From Ampullaceana balthica (lineage: Eukaryota; Mollusca; Gastropoda; Lymnaeidae), in the NCBI GenBank assembly GCA_944989445.1, contig CALYLW010000061.1:930001-994000 (forward strand): 64,000 nt of DNA. Direction: 5' to 3'. Of the stretch, positions 21,123 to 34,100 are shown in pieces. Each line of letters begins with the position of its first letter. Within the stretch, counting starts at the first letter, position 1. The position numbers and the translations under genes were made by a program. The notes under the pieces were generated by a model. It was not told where the DNA came from and searched no databases. It saw only the letters and a list, made by a program, of their open reading frames with translations.

Positions 21123-22539
21123 CATACAAAAAATAAAAAACAACGCTTAGTAGTAAGGAGCATAATCAAATTTATCACGTATTGACATTTGTCCAATCAG
21201 ACACCCCCCCCCGGTCCCACCGCATGTAATCATTTGAGGTGTAAACTTGAGGAACTGCCTACTACACTGGACAACAAATAATGAGAACTGGAAATAACAT
21301 TAAAAGTCATTACTTGCTTCCATTGATTGCGAAACGCTAGATATTGGGCAGATCGGATGAATGTTCCTGTCATTTATTTATGTCATGGTGAGGCTCAAAT
21401 AAAACCACTTCCGGATCCTGTCCATGTTTATTTAAGATAGATAACTTTTGAGAGATAAGAGTTCGGGCTATAGAATGGAACGGCTGGGTTCGGCACCCTA
21501 AAATAAACGGATCCTGGCAACGTTTTAATAAGAGGAGTAACGATTAAATATATTTGTCATTTGTTCGTTTACTCATTCCGGGAACAAAGCTTCTATTTAT
21601 ACTAAATTTTAAAAAATAAAAAATAATTAGATTTTGTCAGTCGTATTTATACGATGTTTTAGATCTATGAGCTGTTCAATCATCACATATCATTGAAGTC
21701 TGAGCCTAGCTCCTACTCCTACGTATGAGTCTTGACATTAACCAATCCAAAGATAAACATTGCTCAAACAAATAATCTTTATATATACTAATGGTTTCAA
21801 CATAAGGCTACAATTATACATCACCCCCAACACTCCCCCCCCCCACACACACAAACTTTTTAGCCTAGTCTCCAGGTTTTTAAAGGTGTCACGTCACGTT
21901 CTGTTATGTCCCGTTATGTCATGTCAGGTTCTGTCAACGGACCTTGCTAGATGGATGACGCAGCGGTTCTCTAAACAATTTTCCCTAGTTGCCTTCAAAT
22001 AAAACCAATTTCCAATCTTTTGATGGTCGTTGTTAGCATTATATACATACAACCAGTTTCCCACCTCTTGTCTATCTCAGATCCTGTGGTGGCTTTCAGG
22101 CTTTCCCCTTCCTGACTTGAACAATCTTTCAGGACTGGACGCACATCACTCACATGACGCTGCAGAGTTCAGCACCGCACATCTTGCACACCAAAACATC
22201 GGATTGACCCGTTTGTGGATAAAATGTGTTTAAACCCCAGCATCTAGAATTGAACTCCCGGAAATCTCTATTTTCATGTTTTGCGTACTAAACACAATCA
22301 TCAATATACATTATTTTGTATGTATGTCCGCCCAGGGCGTTCGTTCGTAACGCTACTCATTTTAGAAAGCAGCGCACCGCTTAAAAAAAAAGCCATGAAA
22401 AAAAATTTACTGCACCAAAAATAAATCTTTTCGAACGTCCGCATAAATTTGTTCAATATGGAATTAAATTATTAAAATTAAAATAAATAAAATAAATGAA
22501 ATTTCTATTATTTTGTATTCTGAGGTGTATTTTTTTCTA
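21123..22539. other. Unassigned sequence
   Basis: Mixed single-copy DNA with C-runs near 21203 and 21834. Frames at 21760-22002 and 22030-22233 have no recognisable domains. A short repeat GTCACGTCACGTTCTGTTAT lies near 21887. No gene is supported. Confidence 0.4.
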
Positions 22540-22544
22540 AATTA

Positions 22545-22609
22545 TTAGATTTCAGCTGAAATATATATATTTTGAAAACTTCCGTCATTTCTGACGGGTA
22601 ATACACTAG
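22545..22609 (+). mobile_element. Helitron-like 3' terminus, family A copy 1
   Basis: GATTTCAGCTGAAA lies upstream of AACTTCCGTCATTTCTGACG. The hairpin CCGTCA-TTTC-TGACGG (22582-22597) is followed 8 bases later by CTAG (22606-22609) and then T. A short hairpin just before CTRR, with T next to it, is the diagnostic 3' end of Helitrons. A second copy lies at 36289-36339. The 5' end and internal content cannot be placed. A TA run sits inside the copy. Confidence 0.7.
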
Positions 22610-22970
22610 TCTTTTCATTATTCGCTGATAGCGACATGTGGTAAATAGATCATACTGCTTTGGTATGACGGTTGGTTTACAAACAAAGAAACAAACAAAA
22701 ACTAAATTAGCAGACCTTTTTAGAGTTTGAAATCCCAACTGACATACCATCAAACTAAAGTAACACTATACCAATAGATAGAGGAACATTTTGTCAGTTA
22801 TCAGCATCTGAATGGTCTTTGAGTTTATTATAAAAAGATCGCAGCCTTGAATCTCGGCCAGCTTCAGTTGTTTCCAAAATTTGCCCTGTGGACGCTAACG
22901 TTGGTTTAAAGATACAACTACGCTGTGCCATAAGAAACAATCAGTTGACTTGACTAGGTAGAGAACAGAG
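22610..22970. other. Unassigned sequence
   Basis: Single-copy DNA without gene or repeat that I can support; the 81-codon minus frame at 22508-22753 overlaps the Helitron-like end. Confidence 0.4.
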
Positions 22971-22971
22971 G

Positions 22972-23215
22972 AAGAATTTGTGAATGTAACGTAAACTATT
23001 AACCTTCAACATTGACATATTGACCTACAGCATTGGCACATTAACATACAACAACGACACATTGACCTACAACTCTGAAACCGCGACCGACAACAATGAC
23101 ACCTTGACCTACAGTAACGACACATTGACACGCAATATGTGACACTGACCTACATCATTGCTACACTGACCTTCTACAATGGACATATTGGCCTATAACT
23201 CTGACACATCAGCTG
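22972..23215. repeat. Degenerate ~19-bp repeat (ACATTGACCTACAACA-type)
   Basis: ACATTGACCTACAAC, CAATGACACCTTGACCTACA and related phrases recur about a dozen times with irregular spacing near 18-20 bases. Confidence 0.8.
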
Positions 23216-23440
23216 ATCGGACTGTTTGAATATGGACACACAAGGAAGGTAATTTATTGATTTATTATTTACGATACAGCTGTCATGCCGCTGGACATAA
23301 ACATAACATAAATTTGACCTGGTAGCGCTGACCCAGATTCTTGATACCACATCTGATGTAAGAGTCAAAGATATGAGACATGTCGTTACAGAACTGATTA
23401 GAAATAGGAGCGACATGAAAGATTTCCTGTCGGAAACTAG
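23216..23440. other. Unassigned spacer
   Basis: Short unique sequence between two arrays. No supportable feature. Confidence 0.35.
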
Positions 23441-23960
23441 TCTGCTTCAGGCTTTAGATGATCGCAGTAGGCCTCCGCGATCACAGTCGGGGGTCAGTGA
23501 TAGAAAATGGACTCCGTGGTCATAGTGTGGCTCCGTGATAATAATGTGTCTCCGTGATCATAATGTGGCTCCGTGATAATAATGTGTCTCCGTGATCATA
23601 ATGTGGCTCCGTGATAATAATGTGTCTCCGTGATCATAATGAAGCTCCGTGGTCGTAACGGGACTCTCAGATCATAATGTGGCTCCGTGATCAGAGTTTT
23701 GCTCCGTGATCAGAATGTAGCTCCGTGAAAAGAATGAGCCTCCGCGGTCATAACGGGACACAGTGATCATAATGTAGCTCCGCGGTCATAACGGGACACA
23801 GTGATCATAATGTAGCTCCGCGGTCATAACGGGACACAGTGATCATAATGTAGCTCCGTGATCACAGTGGGGCTATATGTGGCCATATGTGAGCTCCAGG
23901 GTCATGTTTGGGATCACTGATCATCACATGACCTCGTGATCGTCACATGACTTCGTGGTG
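23441..23960. repeat. ~19-bp repeat with 38-bp dimers (CTCCGTGATCATAATGTGG)
   Basis: CTCCGTGATCATAATGTGG units, 19 bases, alternate with CTCCGTGATAATAATGTGT in the left half as a 38-bp dimer. A second subfamily, CTCCGCGGTCATAACGGGAC then ACAGTGATCATAATGTAG, is repeated three times near 23738-23850. The edges are decayed. Confidence 0.9.
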
Positions 23961-24020
23961 GCGGTGACTCAAAAATGAAATTAGTCCGTGAAAGATTGAA
24001 GCTGAAAAATATAACGTATA

Positions 24021-24349
24021 TTCTGGCGTATAAGACGACTTTTTAACTACTAAAAATCTTCTCAAAAGTCCGGGATCGTCTTATACGCTGGGTATCATCG
24101 CATCGTATTTGTATCTGTTCATACAGTACAGCAACAGAACCGTAATACATTACAGTATGCAAATAGTCAAGACCCCATTATGTCTACACCTGCAAGAAGA
24201 AAGAATAATGAAGCCAGTTTCAAACTTACAGTGTGTTGGAAGAGGGGTAGTCTTATACGGCGAAAATAGCTTTAGACCTATATTTTAAAAGGAAAAGTAG
24301 GGGGCCCAGTCGTCTTATACGCGCAGTCGTCTTATACGCCGGACAGAAA
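24021..24349 (+). mobile_element. pogo/Tc1-mariner-type MITE
   Basis: The left end is TTCTGGCGTATAAGACGACT and the right end is GTCGTCTTATACGCCGGACA then GAAA. The termini are inverted repeats and TA flanks both sides (24019-24020, 24350-24351). Each end carries a second inverted copy of the phrase (ATCGTCTTATACGCTGGG near 24067; GTCGTCTTATACGCGC near 24309). Inside is a 29-codon frame beginning like a pogo-family transposase (separate entry). This is an internal-deletion derivative of an autonomous element. Confidence 0.82.
24180..24269 (+). pseudogene. N-terminal stub of a pogo-family transposase
   Basis: An ATG at 24180 opens a 29-codon frame starting MSTPARRKNNEASFKLTVCW and ending at TAG. 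The basic RRKNN..A.FKL pattern resembles the start of the N-terminal helix-turn-helix DNA-binding domain in pogo/Tigger/CENP-B-like transposases (family knowledge). After the Trp the frame runs straight into the right-end inverted-repeat sequence, so the rest of the gene was lost by internal deletion. No function is expected. Confidence 0.6.
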
Positions 24350-24351
24350 TA

Positions 24352-25139
24352 TAATATAAAAACATTATTTATGAAAAAAAACCATATACCAGCTCCCTAA
24401 CAGGTGTCGAAATGGGCGGTGTCTATACCAATCATTTTAGAACATCTGAATGAAAAATTGAATCTTGCGGCAAATATTCCCAAACTTTTCAATCAAGACT
24501 AAATTACAAGGGTCATTCTGGTGATGGCATCAAACCCCCCCCCCTGGCCCCGTCCCTGGGCAGGAAACGATGGTAGATATTAGGCCGAGGAATCTCTGAG
24601 CTATTAGATCTGGTTACGATGAGATGGCTCCGGGAAATCGTGATCTGAACACACAAGCAGCGGCTAACCTTTTCAACGTGACACTTGGCCGCTCTAAACA
24701 TCGACCAGAACCATTTAAAACATCAAAGTGGAAGCCTCCTCCCTCACACTCCATAAACTCCCTCATCCTTCCTCCTCCTCCCTCACAGAAGTTCGTGATC
24801 TGAATTGAATAACAATGGAGGAGGAAAAACAAGTCGTATCCGATAATTAAAAAAAAAGATGTGCCCCCCCCCCAACTCCGCAGCCCCCCCCCCGAAATGA
24901 CTAACCCTCAGTAAAAAAAAATAAAAAAAGCATTAAAAGGATATCAGTAGAACTAAGTCGGGGACCTGAGAAATCGACTACCGACCAGTAGTATCGATCT
25001 CAGCTACTCTACTAAGAAATAGCCAATTCGCCTGATTTGTAGAGACGGTCACTTTTCAGTTGAGCGCTTCTCGGAAAATTTGGCCGAAGGGTCAATCCGA
25101 CAATTCAGACCAAATATTCAGACCAAATATTCAGACCTG
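24352..25139. other. Unassigned sequence with homopolymer C runs
   Basis: C-runs lie near 24535, 24865 and 24884. Overlapping minus-strand frames (24513-24832) have no domains. Near 25105-25135 a short phrase (CAGACCAAATATT) is repeated at the edge of the G-poor block. Confidence 0.4.
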
Positions 25140-28100
25140 CTTTTATTTCGATAGACTTTCTTTCCATTCCCGACATCAATTTCACCTTTTCCATTCTCCA
25201 TTTTCAACACAACACATTTCATCCTAACATTTCAATTCATGGTCATTTCCTCACATCTCATTTCATTTCCTCCTATTCAACCAAAAACACGCGCAACCAT
25301 CATCAACAATTCAATCTTCAACTTTCAAAAATTCACATCAAACACTTCCATTCAATCCTTTCATCCATCAAGACTTTTTTCTAACACCACCAAATTCAAT
25401 ACAATTTCATTCCAAATCATTTCCACACTCATCAATTTCCACCAAAATTTCAAAACCCATTTCAACCTTTCTCACCATCACCATCATTAATCCAACATCT
25501 TCATCAATCAGTTTCCAACATTCAGTTTCATCCACACAACTGATACAATCCATCACATCAAGTCAACCCAATTTCATTCACTTTCCACATTCCACACAAT
25601 CAATCATCAATCAAACATCATCGAATTTCAATCATATTTCAATCTCAAAAACATCTCAACAATCATCATTTCATCCAACATCCAGTCAATCATTTCAACA
25701 ATCTTCACATTACCCATCCAACATTCAACTTTCCATTTCCTCATTCCATCAACACCAAATTTCATTTCCAAATAATCAATCACATTTCCAATCAATTTCA
25801 ATTCACACAAAATCAACATTTCATTTCAATTTCATTTCCATCTATTCAACATCATTTCATCATTCAACAATTCACACCAGATTTTCACACAAAATTCACA
25901 ACATCATCATCATTCCCATCAATCAAACATTTCATTTCAATTTCCAAAATTATCATCCAATCACACAAATTTCACAACCACAATGTTCAATCAACATCCA
26001 CATTCTCATTTCTTTCCTATCACTCAACTTTCATCAAAAAATTTTCATCTACATACACATTCAAATTCATCAAATTACACACCATTTTCCATCCTCCAAA
26101 ATCATTTCAAAAAGCATCACAATTTCATTCACCACAACCATTTCCACATTTTCATCATATTTTTTTTTTCACACAAATCCCATTCACACATTCATCACAA
26201 ATTTCAAAATTCCTCAATTTCAAAATTCAATTTTCAGAAACAAATTTCCCATTTCTTCAAACATCAAAACAACATTTCACAATTTCAATCAATTCATTCC
26301 CAACCAATTCCATCCATTTTCATCCATCACATTCACTTTCACATCAACAATTTTTTCAAATTTCAACAATTCACATCCAAGTTCATTTCAACTCATCAAA
26401 CACATTCAATTTCAATGTTCATCATTTTCAATCAAGTTTCAATTCACAACTTTCATTTTCAATCTCAACAAATCACAATCATCAAGTTCCAACAAATGCA
26501 ATCTTATCACAAAATTCAAACATTCACAAACCTAACTTTCATCAATCACATCCATCACCCATCAATTTTTCACATCATTTGCATCAATCACCACAACTTT
26601 CATCACATTCCGTTTCAAAAACAATTTCATTCCAAAATATCAATTTCACAAACAACAATCATTTCACAATTTCAAAATTTCATTTCAGTCGATCCAAGTT
26701 TCATTCATTTCAATCACAATGATTTCAACATCTAAATTTCCATTTCACAACACAAAATTTCAATTTCATCATCACCAACTTTCCATCACATCCAATTTCA
26801 CGGCATTTCTCAAAACCCCCACAAAAAGATTTCACACTTTCAAGTTCCTAAATTTTTCATTCATTCATTTTCACCACATTTCGACATTTCTTTCCAAAAC
26901 TACTTCAATCCCACATCATCACACATCATTCATCTCCCTTTCAAAATTCACCAATTTCATTTTTCGACACACATCAACATTCAGTTTCAGTCCATTCATC
27001 ACAAATTTCCAATTCATCATTTCCAATATCAATTTCATCTAAAATATTCAACATCCCTTTCCCACTTCACTTTCCACATTTCACCATAACATCACAATTT
27101 CACCATTATTCCAATTTTTCCACTTTTCACACATTTCCCTTTCAATTTCGAATTCAATTCAAACACACCTACATTTCAAACAACAAATCATGTCGTCACA
27201 ATCATTTCCATCAACATCATCCACAATCTCCCACATCACTTTCACACACAATTTTCACACAATTTCAAAACATTTCCAAGTCAATCAATTCCACATTTCT
27301 CACAAATTTCTATTTCATCATTTCAAATCATATCCAACATTTCACAGATTCAGCTCTTCCATCACAATTTTTCATTTCCTTTCAACTTGTTCCCCTCAAA
27401 ACTTTCACTTTTTTCCATCATCACCAAATCTTCACATCCAACAATTCGACATCCACTTTTCAAGTTTCCAAATTTCATATTTTCCCTTACCCCATCAATT
27501 TCCATCCAATCACAATTTTCACAAACAAACACAATCAAAATCAATCATTCATTTCACATAACCACATCCAAACTCATCATCAACTTTCACATCATCACAA
27601 CACACAGTTCAAACATTTTCATCATTCATCAAATCAATCAAAACTTTCATAATTTCCAATCTCAACAAACTTCAACAACAACAACAAAAACCACAAATCA
27701 TTTCAATTCATTTCAATTTCAAAATCTATCAACCACAACAACAGATTTTCATCATTTCTTCATTTCAAAAAAAATTCAGTTTCCAACCTCCAATCCATCA
27801 CATCATCAAACCTTTCAGCCCCAAAAACTTTCAAAATCAAATATCCCAATCATCAATATTCAAAAACTTTACCACAATTTCATCCAATCAAAACAGAATT
27901 CATACCAATTCAACAAACACATCCATTTCAAAAACAGTTTCTCAATATCACCCATCATATTCACACACATTCATTTCCCAATTCCGCTTCAACATCCCAA
28001 ACACATCATCATTTCAACATTTCATCAATCAATCGAATTTTCATCCTTTCATCAATTCATCACAAATTCCATCACCCATCATCAATTCATTCATCAAATT

Positions 28101-31100
28101 TCTTTCACCAATTTCAACAAACACATCAAGATCACAACATAAATTCTCATTTCATTTCACACCATCATTTTCATCCACCCAAATCCAACAAAATTACACA
28201 AATCACAATTCGTTTCATCATTTTTCCATTTCATCTTCAACATTTCAATCAAAAACACATCATTTCAACATCTCAATCACATCCACATATCAAAAACAAC
28301 ATCATTTCAAAACATCCCACTTTTTCAATCCCCAACATTTCCAGTTACCACTTTCACATCCATTTCAAACCATCATTTTTCAAAATTCATTTCACCCATT
28401 TCACCAATTTCTTTCAATTTCATCATTCAATTCAATTTTCATCACAAAACAATCATTTCTTCCAATTCCACATCATTTTCACAACACACGCCACTCCTTT
28501 CATTTCAAATTTCAAAAATTTTACATCAAGCATCAAATCTTTCATTTCATTTCACAATTTCCCATGTCACATCACTCAAACATTTCATCAACTTTCCACC
28601 AAATTTTCATCAATGTTCACCATTATCAAATCACAACAATTTCCATCTAGTGTTCCATTTCAAAATCAAACATCATCACCTACCACAATCCAACAACCAC
28701 AAATTACAACTATTCATTCCAAACACTATTCAAATTTCACATTTCATTTCAATTTTCATCACAACCAATCAAAATTTCACACATTTTATTTCAATTTCAA
28801 ATTTTCATACAATCCCACAAACAATTATCAATCCATCCCACCATCAATCCCAATCAAATGTAACCATTTCATCAATATTCCAAACAAATCATCTTCATAA
28901 ACACATCTTTCATCCATCACCAAATTCACAAAATCCCAAAATTTCATTCAACAACTTCATAATCAATCAACCAATCAAATGTACCACCAACATACAATTT
29001 CAGTTTCAAAAACAACAATCATCCAACATTCATTTCCCAACATTTCATTATCCATCAATCTTCACATGTTTCCAAATCATTCATCAATTTCAATATCACC
29101 CAACATTTCATCCCAATTCAATTCACCCAACCCCTTCATCATTCATCATTTTCACAATTTCGTTTCAAAACAGGTTTCCAAATTTTTCTTCACAATCATC
29201 CAAAACACAACCAACATTCACACTTTCCAACACATCCAAATCATCCAAACCTTTTCAATCAATTTCAAGTTCAAATCATTTTCATCAACAAATCACCAAT
29301 CAGTTCAATTTCCATTTCATTCCAGTTCATTCACAAAACAATTTCATTTCATTTCAACACTTCCTCAATTGCAATTCATTTCCAATTCGACTCAGTTTCA
29401 ACATATCCAAAACAACTTTCACTTTCATTTCCAAACACATTTCAATTTCACCATTTTCCAATTCAATCATACATCACTTTCCAAAAAATTCACAATTTCC
29501 ATTTCATCCTCATCACACAAATCACAACAGTTCAAAAATCAACAATCCAGCACCTATTTCCAACAAAAAACAAACTATTCATTTCACAACACATCACATC
29601 TTTCCTATCAATCAAATATACTTTCAAACCATCAACCCATTCATCAATCGAACAAATTCACACATCATCGTTTCACATCACATTTCCATCATCATTTCAC
29701 AATTTCAATCCCAAAATTTCAACATTCACCATATTTTTCACTTCCATTTCAACAACATCACAATTCATCAATGCAGCACAACAATTCATCCATTTCCAAT
29801 TCCAACTACCGACATTTCACCAACAATTACCATCAAAATATTCATTTCATCCATTTCTTTCAATTTCAATCTTTTCCACCATCCGCACAATCCAACCTTT
29901 CAACTCAAAAAAAATTCATTCACACACACATCATTTCAAACATTTCACATATTTTCAAAATCACACAATTTCATCATCAAAATTTCATTTCATTCAAGTT
30001 CAAAATCCCGAAACATTTTTCAACAACCAACTTTCACACCAATCAATCCCCCACCATCCATTTCATCCATCAATCAATTTCACCAGATTTTCACTACCAT
30101 TCAACACACACAAAACAAATCACAAAATCATTTCAAAATACAATATTCAAACAAATTCATCATCACTTTCACAATCACATTCATTTCCCATCTCATTCAC
30201 ACTTCATCCAAAAACAACATTCCAACCTTTTTCAAACTTTCACTTTCATTTTCCTTCAAACATCACCAACTTTCAAATTTCCAATCTACAACATTCAAAA
30301 TTCCCACAACCACCACATCAATTTCATCATCACACCATCATCACACATGCCATTTCATCACCAGACTTTCATCCATTTCATCCCGAACAACACATTTCCA
30401 TCCCACAATCACAGATCATATCCCCATCACAAATTCAACCCACATCTACATTCAATTCCACACATTTTCTTTCACAATTCAATTCCATTTCACAATTTCC
30501 ATCATTTCCAAAATCCATCACAATTTCATTTACTTAACCATTTCATCATCACATCCAATACCATCACAACATCATCACCATTTCACAAATCTTTCAATTT
30601 CAAAATCCATCACAATCATTCATCAATCCACCAATTCATCACGATCAATTTTCCAGTTTCTCAAAAATTTCAATCATTTTCCAAATCACCACATTTTCAA
30701 CTCACAATTATTTCATTCAAATTCCAACCACAAAATTTTCACATATCCTTTCCCACCCACATCCATTCATCGCAAAAAAAATGTCCAGTCCATTCATTTC
30801 AATTCCACAATCAACACCACCCACATCTATTCATTTCATCCTCAAACAATTTCAACAGTTTTTCATTTCTTTCAACGAATTCAACATCATTCCAATCAAT
30901 TTCACAATCATTCCATTTCATCATTCCAAACCATCCATCCATCAATTTCACATGTTCAATTTCAATCACACATTTTCATCCACACAACAAATTTCCCATT
31001 TCAAAATCAATTCATTTCCATTTCAATCTGTCTTCAAAACAAACATTCTCAACACATTTCAAACCATTTCACAATTCAAGTTCCACATTTATTTCCATTT

Positions 31101-34100
31101 CACATTTTTTTCCATTTCATTCAATTTTTCCCCCATCCAACATTTCGCGACAAATTTCAAAAATTTCCAAAAAATTTCAATTCCAACCCAATCAATCAAC
31201 AACCAAAAACATTTCCCATCAACTTTCCAATGTTCATCACACTCATTTCATTTCAACATTCCCCTTCATCACAGTTTCAATCACAATTCAAGATCCACAT
31301 TCTTCACAAATCAATTTCATTTCATTCCAATCACAATTTTTCAAATCCATTTCAAAATTCCATCACACATCAACAATCATCAATTTCAGTCATCATCACA
31401 AACACACACAAATCTTCATTTCATCACAACCAACCCACACCATCACTCATTTCATGCAATTCCACATCAAATAGTTTCAACAAACATTTCATTTCATCAA
31501 CTATCCAGATTCATTCACACACAAAACATCATCACATCATTTCCACTCACAAAATTTCACATTACTTTCATTTCTCACATCAACACGTTTCAACTTTTCA
31601 TCATTTCAATCCAATATTATCACACATTTCATTTCATTCACTTTCACAAATTCAAAACATTTTTACAAATTTCACTATCCCAACCCCCAACTCAATTTCA
31701 TTTCAAATTTCATTTCAAAAACAATTCATCTTTCAACACATTCCCAACATTTCCACATTCATCAAATTCATCATCAATCATTCAATCTTTAACACACATC
31801 ATTATTCACCCACCCAAAAAAACTCCAAATCCACAAAAAAGTTTCACAACAAATCAACCCAAGTTCCATCCAAATCATCATTTCAAACTGTTTCAACCAC
31901 AATCAATTTTTCTCCACAATTTCACCCAACAATTTCAAATCCAAATTTCAAATCTCAACCAGTTTTCACAATTTCCAAATTCACACCAATTCAACCAAAC
32001 AACAAATTTCAAACATGTCACAAATGTTCATTTCAATCGACAAACACCACAATTCACAAATCCAACATTTCAATCATATTCATCAATTTCACCACACAAC
32101 ATTTGTCAATCTTTCCAATATCATTTCATTCACAACACTTTCTATCACATTCAATTCATCAATTCGATCAACCACTTTCCACATTTCTCAAACATCAGTC
32201 CACACGCACACATAATCAAATCCCATCCCCACATTTTCACAAATTCATCAACCCATTCAATTTCATCCAAAATTTCAAAAATTTCATCACATTTCATCAA
32301 TTCAAACTCTCATTACACAAATTCACACTTTCAAATTCCATTCATTTTCAATTTCATCAGATTATCCTTTCATCAATCACAAGTTTCACAATCACATTTC
32401 AACATCAACATTCACAAATTCATCAATTTTCCATCAACAAGCAGTTTCATCCATCACAAACAACCTTTCCACCTTGTCAAATTTAATCAAACATTTCATT
32501 TTCACCAAATTTCCCAATTCCCTTTCCATCTACAATCAATTCACATCACTTTCATTTCATATCATTTCAATTTCAATCTAATCACTTTCCATCAACTCAG
32601 TTTCTAATAACACCCAAAATCCACACAAATCCAATTTCACAACATTCATCATTCAATTTTCATTTCCATTGTCACCAATCCAATTTCCATAATTTCAATT
32701 CCCATTTCCATCACCAAATCAATCTCAATTCAAATTTCCCATATCCCATTTGCACAAATCAATTCATTTTCAAAAATCATTCGCTTTCACGAATATTTCA
32801 AATTATTCTTCACATGTCAAAATTCAAAACATTCAAATCAATTGATTTCACTAAATTTCAAAATTTCACATCAAATCCCAATTATCCATTTCATCAACAC
32901 ATTTCTACAATTTCAATTCATTTCATCAATCAACTTTTCAACTTTCAATCATTTCAATTCACCCTTTCATCATCTCCAATCACATCCATTTCACATTTCA
33001 AATCATTTCATACACTTACAATCATACAGAGCATCCATTTCCAATTTCCATATTTCAATTCATCATCAATCATTCATCACAATCCATTCCAATTTCAATT
33101 TCCCACCAAAACAAAATATTTCATTTTTCATTTTTCACTCAGTTTCTGTTCAACAAGATTCAATCATTCCATTCCATCTTAAATTTCCTCATTTCAATGT
33201 CAAAGTTATCATCACATCACCCTTTCAACCATCAAATTCCATTCCAATTTCAATTTCAAAATCAACAATCCCATTTCATCTCATTTCATCACATTTCAAA
33301 TTTCCAATTCATCAATTTCCCATCAACCAGCATCATTTCTCTATTTTCAGTTCCAGCTTCATTTCATTCACAAATTTCCTACCATCCATTTCCTATCAAA
33401 CAATTCCAATTTTCATCACCATCCCATTTTCAACATTTCATCATCACAATCACCATCAAATCACAATTTCAAAACAATCATTTTCAAAAATCACACTTTT
33501 CAATCCAAACCACACACCCAGTTCCACAAACATTTCACAACATTTTCAATTTCCATCAACCTCAAAAAATCAATTTCATCATCACTCCATTTCACTCTCA
33601 TCGAATCAAGTTCATTCACACACACAACATTCTCACATTTCAATATACTTCAATTCACACAACATCCAAACTCATTTCACTTCAACCATACATACTTTCA
33701 CACAAATCACCATTTCCACACTTCAATTTCAAAAATCACAAAACACACACATCAAACAAAAATCCATCAGTTCAATATCCCACAATTCATCAAACATTCA
33801 CAAATTTCATCACTTCTCATCAACCATTTCCAATCAACAAAATTTTCAAATTTTTCCACCAGCACACCATTGGACTTTCAACATGCTCAAAAACAATACA
33901 TCACAATCCACACGTTCATTACCAAGTTCAAAATTACACCACATTTCAACATCAAAAAATTCATCCAACCACATCCACCTTTCAACAATTCATCCAAATT
34001 TCAAATTCAATCATTTCATCAACATTTTTCAAAATTTTCATCCCACAGTCATCCATCCAAAACCAAAATTTCCCTTTCAAACATCATTTCAATAATTTCA

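Noticed and set aside
22235..22262. tRNA T-arm on minus (GGGAGTTCAATTC)
   Set aside because: No matching D-arm or anticodon arm is found at the right distance.
24180..24269. Functional small peptide gene
   Set aside because: It lies inside MITE termini and runs into the terminal repeat; a transposase stub explains it.
28650..32486. 1278-codon frame as a giant His/Phe/Ser-rich protein gene
   Set aside because: All three plus phases are open together because the DNA lacks G and TA steps; residues follow composition and no domain is visible.
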